Shown here: in pieces, positions 7,527 through 16,210 of the stretch
Layout of the letters: the number at the start of each line of letters is the position of its first letter
Numbering within the stretch: the first letter of the stretch is position 1
Assembly: GCA_041844335.1 (NCBI GenBank)
Contig: JBGZAX010000029.1
Coordinates: 1-23,277, forward strand
Source of the DNA: CAUUFM01 sp041844335
GTDB taxonomy: Bacteria; Bacillota; Clostridia; Lachnospirales; Lachnospiraceae
Length of the DNA stretch: 23,277 nucleotides
Reading direction: 5' to 3'
Notes under the pieces: generated by a model
The model's database searches: none
The model's input: the letters and a program-made list of their open reading frames with translations, nothing else
Told to the model about the DNA's origin: nothing
Program-made: the position numbers and the translations under genes

Positions 7527-8888
7527 TTGAGTACAGCAAATGGAAATTCTACCAATAAACTTGGAAGTATGCCTATTGGAAGATTGATTGTGGAAATGTC
7601 AATACCGCTTATGATATCTATGCTGATGCAGGCTGGATATAACTTAGCCGACAGTATATTTGTGGCAAGGCTTAATGAAAATGCCTTGACGGCGGTCACA
7701 CTGGCATTTCCGGTGCAGGTAGTTATGATAGGATTGGCTGTCGGAACCTCGGTAGGTGTGGGAGCGCTTGTATCAAGACGTTTCGGAGAGGGTAATGATA
7801 AGGAAGCATCGAGAGTTGCTAAGACCGGAGTTTTTCTTGCTATTGTTACATGGATAATGATTGCCGTTGTGATGTTTTTTATGACTGATATATTTGTAAA
7901 AAATCAGACAGATGACATCAGTATAATCAAATATTCAAAAGACTATATCTATATTGTAGGTATTGCAAGCATCGGTGTTTTTATGCAGATAATATTTGAA
8001 AGAATGCTTCAGTCTACCGGAAAGAGTATGCTGTCAATGATCACTCAGATAGCCGGAGTGATTGTAAATATTATTCTTGACCCTATTTTAATCTACGGAC
8101 TTTTCGGTTTTCCGAGGCTCGAGGTGGCAGGAGCGGCAATAGCCACGGTTATGGGGCAATTTGTCGGAATGGCAGTAGGGTTTTATTTAAATATTAATAA
8201 AAATAAAGAGCTTGATTATAGATTTAAAGAGTTCAAAATAGATGCTCGAATAATAAAAGATATCTATAATATAGGTATTCCTTCCATCTTTATACAAATC
8301 CTGGGGTCCATTATGATTTTTTGCTATAATAAAATTTTGATGTCGATTACACCTACTGCGGTTGCAGTGTTCGGAGCATATTTCAGATTGAACGGCTTTG
8401 TATTTATGCCCGTATTTGCCATTAACAGTGCTTTAACACCGATTATTTCCTATAATTTCGGATTTAAAGATCCTCAAAGAATAAGAGAGGCCTTAAAAAA
8501 GGGAATTATAATGGCTGTAAGCGTAATGACATTCGGAATGCTGTTATTTCAGTTTATTCCAGAACAATTACTGCTTATGTTCAAGCCGTCCGATAAATTT
8601 CTTTCAATAGGAATACCGGCGATCAGAACGATCAGTATTATCTTTCCTATGGCAGGCTTTTCTATAGTGATATCATCGTTGTTTCAATCTGTAGGAAGAG
8701 CATATTACAGTCTTATTGTTACACTTACAAGACAAATAATAGTGTTGCTGCCGGCAGGATATATTTTAAGTCGTTTATTTAAGCTTAACGGGGTATGGTG
8801 GGGCTTTTTGATAGCGGAGATAGTTGCCTTATTCTTTGCGGTAGCCTTTTACAAGGAGATAGACAGGAACATATTAAAAAAGCTTTAA
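7527..8888 (+). CDS. MATE family efflux transporter
   Basis: This is a 453-residue integral membrane protein with about 12 hydrophobic helices in two similar halves, typical of multidrug and toxin extrusion antiporters driven by Na+ or H+. The N-terminal part has the MATE pattern IVEMSIPLMISMLMQAGYNLADSIFV, followed by LTAVTLAFPVQ and GTSVGVGALVSRRFGEG. The second half includes IPSIFIQILGS and INSALTPIISYNFG. It starts at TTG 7527 with AAAGGAG at 7514-7520, 14 bases after ddh, so it probably shares the ddh message. The substrate cannot be told from sequence. Confidence 0.93.
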   Translation: MSTANGNSTNKLGSMPIGRLIVEMSIPLMISMLMQAGYNLADSIFVARLNENALTAVTLAFPVQVVMIGLAVGTSVGVGALVSRRFGEGNDKEASRVAKTGVFLAIVTWIMIAVVMFFMTDIFVKNQTDDISIIKYSKDYIYIVGIASIGVFMQIIFERMLQSTGKSMLSMITQIAGVIVNIILDPILIYGLFGFPRLEVAGAAIATVMGQFVGMAVGFYLNINKNKELDYRFKEFKIDARIIKDIYNIGIPSIFIQILGSIMIFCYNKILMSITPTAVAVFGAYFRLNGFVFMPVFAINSALTPIISYNFGFKDPQRIREALKKGIIMAVSVMTFGMLLFQFIPEQLLLMFKPSDKFLSIGIPAIRTISIIFPMAGFSIVISSLFQSVGRAYYSLIVTLTRQIIVLLPAGYILSRLFKLNGVWWGFLIAEIVALFFAVAFYKEIDRNILKKL

Positions 8889-8933
8889 AACCTATAATAT
8901 ATTGTAAATCAGATTTAGAAATGAGAAATTAAG

Positions 8934-9770
8934 ATGAAAAAGCTTGAAGGTTTGGGCAGACTTGCGTTAATTGAGAGATCCATAATAAAAAAATATAGAG
9001 ATGTCCTTTGGACACCGTTCGCAAAGGCGATTAAAACCTATGAGCTGATACAGGACAATGACAAAATAGCGGTCTGTGTATCGGGAGGCAAGGATTCTTT
9101 TATATTGGCGAAGCTTATGCAGGAGATGCATAAGCACGGAATAGCAGATTTTGATGTGGAATTTATAAATATGAATCCCGGGTATAATGAAGAAAACAGT
9201 AAGCTTATTGAGGAAAATGCCGAGATTTTGGGGATTAAGCTTAATACCTTTCACACTGACATATTTGATACGGTGAATACTATTACTTCATCTCCCTGCT
9301 ATTTATGTGCAAGGATGAGAAGAGGAAACTTATATAAAATGGCTCAAAGCCTGGGTTGTAATAAGATAGCTTTAGGACATCATTTTGATGATGTGATAGA
9401 AACTCACCTTATGTCTATTCTTTATTCAGGGCAGGTGAGAGGTATGTTGCCAAGACTTAAAAGCACAAATTTTGAAAATATGGAGCTTATTCGTCCATTG
9501 TATTTGGTAAATGAAGAGGATATAATATCCTTCAGCGAGTACAATAAATTAAGGTTCATAAGATGTGCCTGCAGGTTTACGGAAAATAATGATAACGGCA
9601 AGGATAGAAACTCAAAAAGGATTGAAACAAGGGATATAATAAAGGAGCTTTCGAAGACAAATCCCTTTGTTCGTTCAAACATTTTTAGAAGTATGGAAAA
9701 TATTCAACTGGACACGATGATAGGATATAAGAGCAATGGAGAAAAGCACAGCTTTTTAGAAGGATTATGA
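8934..9770 (+). CDS. TtcA-family tRNA thiolation ATP pyrophosphatase
   Basis: This is a PP-loop ATPase of the TtcA/TtuA group, which activates a tRNA base as an adenylate and adds sulfur with the help of a bound iron-sulfur cluster. The 278-residue protein shows the PP-loop VSGGKDSF near residues 49-56. A cysteine pair follows in SPCYLCARMRRG, then ALGHHFDDVIETHLMSILYSG, and a third cysteine site CAC late in RFIRCACRF, matching the three cluster cysteines of TtcA. In enterobacteria TtcA makes 2-thiocytidine-32; which base is modified here is not certain, so no symbol is given. It begins 45 bases after the MATE gene; a TATAAT at 8893-8898 lies in that gap without a clear -35. It overlaps the next gene by four bases (ATGA). 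Confidence 0.85.
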   Translation: MKKLEGLGRLALIERSIIKKYRDVLWTPFAKAIKTYELIQDNDKIAVCVSGGKDSFILAKLMQEMHKHGIADFDVEFINMNPGYNEENSKLIEENAEILGIKLNTFHTDIFDTVNTITSSPCYLCARMRRGNLYKMAQSLGCNKIALGHHFDDVIETHLMSILYSGQVRGMLPRLKSTNFENMELIRPLYLVNEEDIISFSEYNKLRFIRCACRFTENNDNGKDRNSKRIETRDIIKELSKTNPFVRSNIFRSMENIQLDTMIGYKSNGEKHSFLEGL

Positions 9771-10405
9771 ACAAAATTTTATTAGAGAATGCGAGTACGG
9801 AAATAAAGGTAAAAAAATCTGTTTTTATATGTAATTTAAGTCCTGCCGAAACAAAGGACAAGGCATTGGATTATATAAATAAAATAAAAAAAGAGCATTA
9901 TAATGCCACACACAATTGTTCCGCATATATAGTGGATAATGGAAAGTATGAACATTCAAGTGATGACGGAGAGCCGTCAGGCACCGCTGGAAAGCCTATG
10001 CTTGCGGTTTTAAATGGCAGCGGTATAGTAAATGTGGTGGCTGTTGTTACCAGATATTTTGGCGGAGTGCTGCTGGGGACGGGGGGACTTGTACGTGCCT
10101 ACGGTGATGCTCTGAAGGAGGCACTAAAGACGGCTAAAACAGCTGAAAGGCTCTATGGGATACATTATGTGTTTTCTCTTGATTATACCTATATCGGAAA
10201 GGTCAAGCACAGAATAGCTGATAATAATATAGAATTATTAGGAGAGAAATATTCAAATGATGTTGAAATGGATACTGTTATTTCGTTAGATAAATATGAT
10301 GACTTTGCTAAAAATCTTGTAGATATCACATCAGGAGGCGTTAGAATAATATTAGATGAAAAGATAAATTACCTAAAGACTTCGGATGGCATTACAATAT
10401 TATAA
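9767..10405 (+). CDS. YigZ/IMPACT family protein
   Basis: This is a 212-residue protein of the YigZ (UPF0029/IMPACT) family, conserved in bacteria and related to the N-terminal domain of eukaryotic IMPACT, which acts on Gcn1-Gcn2 signalling. The bacterial role is poorly defined. Signatures are FICNLSPAETKDKAL, THNCSAYI, SSDDGEPSGTAGKPML and VVTRYFGGVLLGTGGLVRAYG, with a C-terminal ferredoxin-like DUF1949-type domain (Y-x-Y-x-x-x-G-K-V-K onward). The start codon overlaps the stop of the TtcA-like gene as ATGA, with AGAAGGA upstream, indicating translational coupling. Confidence 0.92.
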   Translation: MNKILLENASTEIKVKKSVFICNLSPAETKDKALDYINKIKKEHYNATHNCSAYIVDNGKYEHSSDDGEPSGTAGKPMLAVLNGSGIVNVVAVVTRYFGGVLLGTGGLVRAYGDALKEALKTAKTAERLYGIHYVFSLDYTYIGKVKHRIADNNIELLGEKYSNDVEMDTVISLDKYDDFAKNLVDITSGGVRIILDEKINYLKTSDGITIL

Positions 10406-10420
10406 TTTGGGGTGAAACAG

Positions 10421-12085
10421 ATGAAAAGATGTAATAAAACAAATAATAGGACATTATTTATTATAATTGCCTTAGCCTTATTGCTGCTCGCAGTTGCCTA
10501 TGCGCAGATGAATAAGCTTGCGCCGAGTAAGACCAGACTGAGCATAAAGTCGGAGCTTAACATAGGAGAGAATAATGAGTATGCTGTCTGTTTGAATGGA
10601 GAGTATATGGAGGAGAAGGCTTATGATGACGGAGGGATTTATCTTCCGCTTGCTCTTATAAAAGACAATGTAAACAACCGATTCTACTATAACGAAGATG
10701 AAGAAACCATTCTTTACAGTATGCCATACAAGACCCTTACCGTTGATTATAAGGTATTGAATAAAGAGCCTTATATTTTAAAGGATGACGTGTTATATCA
10801 CACAGCTGTCGGAATAAATATAAGAAATGAAGACAATATAATAAATATAATTACGGATGATTTTGCTAAAAAAAGCAAATTTGTGAAGTCAAAAAGAGAT
10901 ACCTCGATTAGAAAAAAGGGTGGTATAAAAAGTCCGATACTATTTGACGTAAAAAAGGGAGAAAATCTGTTTATCATAGAAGAGATGAGTAAATGGGCAA
11001 AGGTGGTATCATTTGATGGAAGGGTCGGATACGTAAAAAAGTCCCATTTAAATTCAAAGCTTGAGATTACCGATAGTATGCTTAAGAATGACTTGGGATT
11101 TGTAGATATGGAAAAAGAAGAATTCGATCATCAGATAAGAGATCATAAAATATCGCTTGGCTGGGATTTAATGATGAACAGGGCGGGAAACGGCAAATTG
11201 GCTCAGAATGTAAAAAACACAAAGGGACTTAATGTTATTTCTCCAACATGGTTTTCGGTAAAGGATAACGAGGGGAATATTGAATCACTTGCCGACAGCT
11301 CTTATGTAAAAATGGCGCATGATATGAAATTGGAGGTATGGGGTCTGCTTGGAAATCTTAACCATAAAGAGGCTAAGTCAAAGGTATTTTTACATAAAAG
11401 CTCCGCTCGTAAAAACATAATTTCCTCAGTGATAAATGAGGCGAAAAAAGTAAAATTGGATGGAATAAATCTTGATTTTGAGGCAATTCCGCAATCTGCC
11501 TCAGAGGACTTTATACAGTTTGTAAGAGAGCTTTCAATAGAATGCAGAAAAAACCGACTTGTATTATCAATAGATAATTATGTTCCGAAAAATTTCAATC
11601 AATATTACAATAGACGTGAACAAGGAATATTCGCAGATTATGTGGTAATAATGGGATACGATGAGCATTATGCAAACTCCAAGACGGCAGGCTCCGTGGC
11701 ATCTATAGGTTTTGTGGAAGAGGGTATAGATGAAACCTTAAAGGAGGTAGATGCAAACAGGATAATAAACGCACTGCCATTTTATATGAGGATCTGGACC
11801 GACACAAATGACGGCTTAAAGTCAAAATCTATAAGTATGCATCAGGCAAAGGCACTGATTGAAAAGTATAAATTGCAGCCCAGCTTTGATAATAATGTCG
11901 GACAAAATTTTGTGGAATTTGATTCTGAAAAGGGTTTTTGCAGAGTATGGTTTGAGGATGCCGAATCCCTAAAAGTAAAGATGAATCTTATTAAAAATAA
12001 AGGAATTGGAGGTATAGCATTTTGGAGATTGGGGCTTGAAACAAATGATGTGTGGGATATTGTTGATGTAAAAAATCTGTCATAG
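10421..12085 (+). CDS. Membrane-anchored SH3 and GH18-like glycosidase protein
   Basis: A 554-residue extracytoplasmic protein. Its positively charged N-terminus is followed by one hydrophobic segment at about residues 11-28, a signal anchor or uncleaved signal peptide. Next is a copper-amine-oxidase-N-like stalk domain (about 50-150), then an SH3b domain (about 152-210, with KKGENLFI and WAKVVSFDGRVGYVKKSHL), and a GH18-type barrel (about 240-554). The barrel motif is LDGINLDFE (346-354), with the catalytic Glu kept at 354. The Asn in place of the middle Asp matches the SleL/YaaH subgroup that cleaves peptidoglycan N-acetylglucosamine bonds in spores. A cell-wall or spore-cortex role is inferred. 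I chose ATG 10421 over GTG 10412 because GGGGTGA (10409-10415) is well spaced for the former and overlaps the latter. The traX-like gene follows. Confidence 0.85.
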   Translation: MKRCNKTNNRTLFIIIALALLLLAVAYAQMNKLAPSKTRLSIKSELNIGENNEYAVCLNGEYMEEKAYDDGGIYLPLALIKDNVNNRFYYNEDEETILYSMPYKTLTVDYKVLNKEPYILKDDVLYHTAVGINIRNEDNIINIITDDFAKKSKFVKSKRDTSIRKKGGIKSPILFDVKKGENLFIIEEMSKWAKVVSFDGRVGYVKKSHLNSKLEITDSMLKNDLGFVDMEKEEFDHQIRDHKISLGWDLMMNRAGNGKLAQNVKNTKGLNVISPTWFSVKDNEGNIESLADSSYVKMAHDMKLEVWGLLGNLNHKEAKSKVFLHKSSARKNIISSVINEAKKVKLDGINLDFEAIPQSASEDFIQFVRELSIECRKNRLVLSIDNYVPKNFNQYYNRREQGIFADYVVIMGYDEHYANSKTAGSVASIGFVEEGIDETLKEVDANRIINALPFYMRIWTDTNDGLKSKSISMHQAKALIEKYKLQPSFDNNVGQNFVEFDSEKGFCRVWFEDAESLKVKMNLIKNKGIGGIAFWRLGLETNDVWDIVDVKNLS

Positions 12086-12115
12086 TTGGGTCATTATTTC
12101 CCGGAGAATTTATTG

Positions 12116-12880
12116 ATGAATGATTTATATGTTGAAAACGAATTAGAGAAATTAAAGTGTTTGAGCGGCAGTACATTAAAGCTTATTGCCATTTTTGCCA
12201 TGCTGATAGATCATATCGGAGCAGTCATAGTGGCGGGATATTTTTCCTTTGCTGTAGATGTATCTAAGGTCAGCAAAATTTATGAAGGATTCAGAATAGT
12301 GGGCAGAACTGCCTTTCCGTTATTTTGTTTTTTTGCTGCGGAGGGATTTTTACATACGAAGAACAGATTAAAGTATATTGTACGGGTATGTATTTTTGCT
12401 TTTTTATCAGAGATTGCATTTGATTTGGCATTTTCTGAAGCTATATTTGATTTGTCACATCAAAATGTTATGTTTACTATAGCTTTGGCACTAATCGGAC
12501 TTTATTGTCATGATATGATAGCCAAAAAATTTGAGAAAAATATTTATAAGGTGATAGCAATTTTTCCGATAATTGCAGCGGCATTTTTAGCTTATATTTT
12601 AAAGACTGATTATTCTTATGCGGGAGTAATTGCAATAGCTGTCATGTATCTGTTCGGCAGTAATAAAATATTGGGATTTTTTGTAGGAGCTGCGGTTTTG
12701 GCATTTAGCTTTAAGGGGATAGAGGTGTTTGCAATTTTTGCCGGAATTCCTATACTATGCTATAATGGAAAAAGAGGACTTAATATAAAATACTTTTTTT
12801 ATCTATTTTACCCGTTACACCTGCTTGCGCTGAGAATTGTCTTTAATTTTCTTGAGAAGGGTTGGAGTTTATACGGCTGA
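12116..12880 (+). CDS. TraX-like integral membrane protein
   Basis: This is a TraX family (PF05857-type) polytopic membrane protein of 254 residues with about seven or eight hydrophobic helices. Conserved early features are LKLIAIFAMLIDHIGAV and RIVGRTAFPLFCFFAAEGF, then a TKNRLKYIVR loop and YPLHLLALRIV at the end. Conjugative-plasmid TraX N-acetylates F-pilin, but chromosomal homologues are common in Clostridia and related folds include acyltransferases, so the substrate here is unknown. The ATG at 12116 with GGAG at 12103-12106 is preferred; an upstream in-frame TTG at 12086 touches the previous stop and has no ribosome site of its own. It is the second gene after the GH18-like protein's stop and may modify envelope material. 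Confidence 0.85.
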   Translation: MNDLYVENELEKLKCLSGSTLKLIAIFAMLIDHIGAVIVAGYFSFAVDVSKVSKIYEGFRIVGRTAFPLFCFFAAEGFLHTKNRLKYIVRVCIFAFLSEIAFDLAFSEAIFDLSHQNVMFTIALALIGLYCHDMIAKKFEKNIYKVIAIFPIIAAAFLAYILKTDYSYAGVIAIAVMYLFGSNKILGFFVGAAVLAFSFKGIEVFAIFAGIPILCYNGKRGLNIKYFFYLFYPLHLLALRIVFNFLEKGWSLYG

Positions 12881-12929
12881 TGATTTGATTTGATAATAAA
12901 CAATTTTTATATGATAAGGAGATAAATTT

Positions 12930-14312
12930 ATGAAAAGAATCGAGGTAAAAAGACTTTTTAGAGAAACTGAAAGCTTTGTGGATAAGGAAATAACGGTAGC
13001 CGGTTGGGTAAGAAGTAACAGAGATTCAAAAAATGTAGGCTTTATAGTATTAAGTGACGGCAGTTGCTTTGAAACCTTGCAGCTTGTATATAACAGCGAG
13101 ATAGAAAATTATGAGAAAATAGCATCGCTTAATGTGGGAAGTGCGGTTATAGCCAAGGGCCTTTTAATTGCAACACCCGATGCGAAGCAGCCTTTTGAAT
13201 TACAGGTAAAGGAGCTTACCGTGGAGGGTCCGTCAACTCCCGATTATCCGCTGCAAAAAAAACGTCATACCATGGAATATTTAAGAACAATCACACATTT
13301 GCGTCCGAGAACCAATATGTTTCAGGCGGCATTCAGGGTTCGTTCATTATGTGCCTATGCTATACATAAGTTCTTTAATGAGAACGGTTTTGTTTATGTT
13401 CACACTCCGATAATCACAGGAAGTGATGCCGAGGGTGCGGGAGAGATGTTTCAGGTAACCACTCTTGATATAGAAAACTTAAACGGAGAAAAAATAGATT
13501 ATTCTAAGGATTTCTTTGAAAAAAAGACATCTCTTACCGTTAGCGGTCAGCTAAACGGAGAAACTTTTGCACAGGCATTCGGTAAGATTTATACCTTCGG
13601 TCCGACATTCAGAGCGGAAAATTCAAATACGGCAAGACATGCTGCGGAATTTTGGATGATTGAGCCTGAAATTGCATTTGCGGATCTTAATGACAATATG
13701 GAATTAGGAGAGGCTCTAATCAAGTACATCATAAATTATGTCATGGAAAACGGCAGATCCGAGCTTGAATTTTTCAATCAATTTGTGGATAAGGAGCTGA
13801 TAGAAAGATTAACTCACGTGGTTAATTCGGACTTTGCAAGAGTGACATATACCGATGCGGTTAAACAATTGGAGGAGCATAACGATATATTCGAATATAA
13901 GGTGAGCTGGGGTTGTGATTTACAAACGGAGCACGAGAGATATTTGACTGAAAAAATATATAAAAGACCGGTTTTTGTAACCGATTATCCAAAGGACATA
14001 AAGGCTTTTTATATGAAGCTTAATGATGATAACAAAACCGTGGCGGCTATGGATTGCTTAGTCCCCGGAATCGGAGAGATAATAGGAGGAAGCCAAAGAG
14101 AAGAGGACTACGATAAACTTTTGTTAAGAATAGATGAAATGAAATTGGATAAAAAAGAGTATGAATTTTATCTGGATCTTAGAAAGTACGGTACTACCAC
14201 TCATTCCGGCTTTGGACTCGGATTTGAAAGAATGGTTATGTATCTTACGGGAATAAGCAATATAAGAGATGTGCTGCCGTTCCCAAGGACAGTAGGAAAT
14301 TGCAGTTTGTAA
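12930..14312 (+). CDS. asnS: Asparaginyl-tRNA synthetase
   Basis: This class IIb synthetase charges tRNA-Asn with asparagine (EC 6.1.1.22). The 460-residue protein has an N-terminal OB-fold anticodon-binding domain (VAGWVRSNRDSKNVGFIVLSDG) and then the catalytic domain: HLRPRTNMFQAAFRVRS with motif 1, motif 2 around TFRAENSNTARHAAEFWMIEPE, and motif 3 GFGLGFERMVMYLTGISNIRDVLPFPR. The ending RTVGNC (family RTPGNC) separates AsnS from AspS. ATAAGGAGA (12914-12922) precedes the ATG. The 49-base upstream gap is too short for a T-box leader, so asparagine-responsive T-box control is not supported. Confidence 0.96.
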   Translation: MKRIEVKRLFRETESFVDKEITVAGWVRSNRDSKNVGFIVLSDGSCFETLQLVYNSEIENYEKIASLNVGSAVIAKGLLIATPDAKQPFELQVKELTVEGPSTPDYPLQKKRHTMEYLRTITHLRPRTNMFQAAFRVRSLCAYAIHKFFNENGFVYVHTPIITGSDAEGAGEMFQVTTLDIENLNGEKIDYSKDFFEKKTSLTVSGQLNGETFAQAFGKIYTFGPTFRAENSNTARHAAEFWMIEPEIAFADLNDNMELGEALIKYIINYVMENGRSELEFFNQFVDKELIERLTHVVNSDFARVTYTDAVKQLEEHNDIFEYKVSWGCDLQTEHERYLTEKIYKRPVFVTDYPKDIKAFYMKLNDDNKTVAAMDCLVPGIGEIIGGSQREEDYDKLLLRIDEMKLDKKEYEFYLDLRKYGTTTHSGFGLGFERMVMYLTGISNIRDVLPFPRTVGNCSL

Positions 14313-14373
14313 GAACCGATCGGGCAATGGAAAATATAACAACATTATAAAAAAATCATCACAGGAGGTAAAT

Positions 14374-14748
14374 ATGAAGATAAGCAATACAAAAAAAGCT
14401 CCGGCGGCTATAGGGGCTTATTCACAGGCGGTATCCACAGGAAATTTATTGTTTACGTCAGGGCAGATTGCGTTAGATCCTTTAACGGGAGATGTGGTGG
14501 GAGATGATATAGTTTCTCAAACGGAGCAGGTAATTAAAAACTTAAGAGCTATACTTGAGGAAAACAATGCATGCTTTGAAAACGTTGTTAAGACTACCTG
14601 TTTCCTAAAGGATATGGGAGATTTTGCAAAATTTAACGAAATCTATGCCAAGTATTTTGTGGGAAAGCCGGCAAGATCCTGTGTTGCGGTGAAAACATTA
14701 CCTAAGGATATGCTTGTAGAGATTGAAATGATAGTCGAGCTGTCATAG
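14374..14748 (+). CDS. ridA: RidA family reactive imine/enamine deaminase
   Basis: RidA hydrolyses 2-aminoacrylate and related enamines released by pyridoxal phosphate enzymes, protecting other enzymes from damage. The 124-residue protein is a full-length family member: PAAIGAYSQAV with the conserved Tyr, LFTSGQIALDPLTGDVV, the QTEQVIKNLRAIL helix, VVKTTCFLKDM, and GKPARSCVAVKTLPKDMLVEIE, which holds the catalytic Arg and the terminal Glu. AGGAGG lies at 14362-14367 before the ATG. It follows asnS by 61 bases and precedes the phosphopantetheinyl transferase by 14 bases. Confidence 0.93.
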   Translation: MKISNTKKAPAAIGAYSQAVSTGNLLFTSGQIALDPLTGDVVGDDIVSQTEQVIKNLRAILEENNACFENVVKTTCFLKDMGDFAKFNEIYAKYFVGKPARSCVAVKTLPKDMLVEIEMIVELS

Positions 14749-14762
14749 GATCAGGGATTGTA

Positions 14763-15380
14763 TTGAAAATATATTATCGTTATATAGATTTTAACAGAGA
14801 TTATCCAACTGATGATTTCACCTTAGAGGACAGGAATAGTGTCAATAGAATAATAAATAAAGAGGCAAGATATAGAAAAATAGCAGGATATCGTATTTTC
14901 TATGATGTTTTGGGTTCCTATAGAAAAAGTTTAAAAGTTTCCGAGTACGGCAAGCCCTATTTGGAGGGAGAAGATATTTATTTTAATATATCACACTCTT
15001 TTAATATCGCAGTAATTGCCGTATCTAAGCTGAATTTAGGCTTAGACATAGAAAAAATAAGACCTTATGATTTAAGACTTATTGACAGGGTGATTTGTAA
15101 AGACGGCAGAAATGAGCTGCTTAGTAATCCTAATGACAATTCCTTATTTTACAAGTACTGGACAGCCAAAGAAAGCATTATTAAATATGATGGCAAAGGA
15201 CTTAGGATAGATTTACAGAGCATAGATGTAAAAAAAATTCTTGATTTTCAGGCGAAAAATATAGAAAAATTTGACAAAGAAATCACTGATATTCCGAGAT
15301 TAAGGCATTTTAATATAGGTGAGTATGTGGGGTGCGTCTACTCAAGGGACAACAAAATAGAGCTGATAGAAGGACCATAA
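14763..15380 (+). CDS. Sfp-type 4'-phosphopantetheinyl transferase
   Basis: This 205-residue protein transfers the phosphopantetheine arm of CoA to a serine on a carrier protein. The Sfp-family signatures are in order: KPYLEGEDIYFNISHS near 64-79, GLDIEKIRPYD near 93-103 with the metal-binding Asp and Glu, and WTAKESIIKYDGKGL at 133-147 with the WxxKE-x-x-x-K core. The TTG start at 14763 follows AGGG at 14753-14756. The carrier is unknown; no polyketide or peptide synthetase appears in this window, so it could serve carriers elsewhere or the fatty acid carrier. It ends the long + strand gene run at a strong terminator. Confidence 0.9.
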   Translation: MKIYYRYIDFNRDYPTDDFTLEDRNSVNRIINKEARYRKIAGYRIFYDVLGSYRKSLKVSEYGKPYLEGEDIYFNISHSFNIAVIAVSKLNLGLDIEKIRPYDLRLIDRVICKDGRNELLSNPNDNSLFYKYWTAKESIIKYDGKGLRIDLQSIDVKKILDFQAKNIEKFDKEITDIPRLRHFNIGEYVGCVYSRDNKIELIEGP

Positions 15381-15407
15381 AATTGGTTTATCGGTAGATA
15401 AGAATAA

Positions 15408-15449
15408 AATAAGGCTAAGCCGAATTTTTCGGCACAGCCTTATTTTTTT
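15408..15449. terminator. Bidirectional intrinsic terminator
   Basis: A strong two-part hairpin: AATAAGGCT (15408-15416) pairs with AGCCTTATT (15436-15444), and inside it GCCGAA (15419-15424) pairs with TTCGGC (15428-15433). T-rich sequence follows on both strands. It lies between the convergent phosphopantetheinyl transferase and rubrerythrin genes and should stop transcription from both sides. Confidence 0.92.
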
Positions 15450-15468
15450 ATTCTATGAGTTCACATTA

Positions 15469-16116
15469 TTAATAGTTCTCAGATCTCACTTCGAAATAGC
15501 TTTGTGGATGCTTACAAACAGGACAAATATCAGGAGCTGTAGAACCTGTGACCAAATGTCCGCAGTTTCGACATTCCCACATAGTAATGCCGGCTTTCTT
15601 AAACACTTCCATAGCCTTAACGTTTTGTAACAGCTTTTTATATCTTTCCTCATGAGCCTTTTCTATGGCTGCAACACCTCTAAACTGCTCCGCTAAATCG
15701 TGGAAACCCTCTTCGTCGGCCTCTTTAGCCATTCTGTCATACATATCAGTCCACTCATAGTTTTCGCCCTCTGCGGCAGCTGCCAAGTTTTCTTCGGTAG
15801 TTCCGATTCCGCCTAATGCTCTGAACCAAAGCTTAGCGTGTTCCATCTCATTTTCAGCTGTTTTTAAGAATAATGCGGCTATTTGCTCGTAGCCGGCTTT
15901 CTTCGCAACAGATGCAAAGTATGTATATTTATTTCTTGCCTGTGATTCACCCGCAAAAGCATCTTTTAAATTTTGCTCTGTCTTTGTACCTGCATATTTA
16001 TTCGCAGATGTCTTTATTTCTTCAAATGTTTTAAGCTTTTTGCACTGCGGACAGGTGCTTGGAGCACTGTCGCCCTCATGAATGTAACCGCATACCTTAC
16101 ATTTAAATTTTGCCAT
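15469..16116 (-). CDS. Rubrerythrin with rubredoxin-like centres at both ends
   Basis: Rubrerythrins are cytoplasmic diiron peroxidases that reduce hydrogen peroxide in anaerobes, with electrons passed through a rubredoxin iron site. This 215-residue protein has three parts. An N-terminal rubredoxin-like knuckle has Cys6, Cys9, Cys22 and Cys25. The central four-helix diiron domain carries AGESQARNKYTYF, ENEMEHAKLW and AIEKAHEERY, with the Glu and His ligands. A C-terminal rubredoxin domain has Cys182, Cys185, Cys198 and Cys201. Classical rubrerythrin has only the C-terminal one, and reverse rubrerythrin only the N-terminal one. AGGAGG lies just upstream of the start on the - strand. The gene is a single unit divergent from the AraC-type regulator, with a candidate PerR box between them. 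Confidence 0.93.
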   Translation of the reverse strand: MAKFKCKVCGYIHEGDSAPSTCPQCKKLKTFEEIKTSANKYAGTKTEQNLKDAFAGESQARNKYTYFASVAKKAGYEQIAALFLKTAENEMEHAKLWFRALGGIGTTEENLAAAAEGENYEWTDMYDRMAKEADEEGFHDLAEQFRGVAAIEKAHEERYKKLLQNVKAMEVFKKAGITMWECRNCGHLVTGSTAPDICPVCKHPQSYFEVRSENY

Positions 16117-16162
16117 ATTATAAAGTCCTCCTTTTCAAATCTTACTTTTAATATAACTTTTT

Positions 16163-16192
16163 ATTGATTACCTTATAATAATAGTATATAAT
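16163..16192 (+). promoter_or_regulatory. Candidate promoter for the AraC-family regulator
   Basis: TTGATT (16163-16168) and TATAAT (16187-16192) are separated by 18 bases, a good sigma-70/SigA match. The predicted start near 16199 leaves a leader of about 56 bases before the ATG at 16255. The region is AT-rich, so chance matches are possible. Confidence 0.5.
16173..16187. promoter_or_regulatory. PerR/Fur-box-like sequence
   Basis: TTATAATAATAGTAT matches the PerR consensus TTATAATnATTATAA at 11 of 14 informative positions. It sits between the -35 and -10 of the regulator promoter and reaches the -10 of the rubrerythrin promoter. PerR control of rubrerythrin genes is known in clostridia, which makes it plausible, but the surrounding AT bias weakens the case. 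Confidence 0.35.
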
Positions 16193-16210
16193 TATATATA
16201 AATATAGCAA
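16183..16210 (-). promoter_or_regulatory. Candidate promoter for rubrerythrin
   Basis: On the - strand, TTGCTA (complement of 16205-16210) and TATACT (complement of 16183-16188) are 16 bases apart. The leader to the rubrerythrin ATG would be about 60 bases. It overlaps the opposite promoter, so the two genes could compete or be jointly controlled. Match quality is moderate. Confidence 0.4.

Noticed and set aside
10763..11480. Loss of a catalytic Asp in the GH18 motif (DGINLDFE)
   Set aside because: Asn at that place is usual in the SleL/YaaH branch and the catalytic Glu is kept, so it is not evidence of inactivation.
12881..12929. T-box or strong promoter upstream of asnS
   Set aside because: Only 49 bases are available. 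The TTGATT/TATATG match would start transcription on top of the ribosome site, and no T-box sequence or specifier stem is present.
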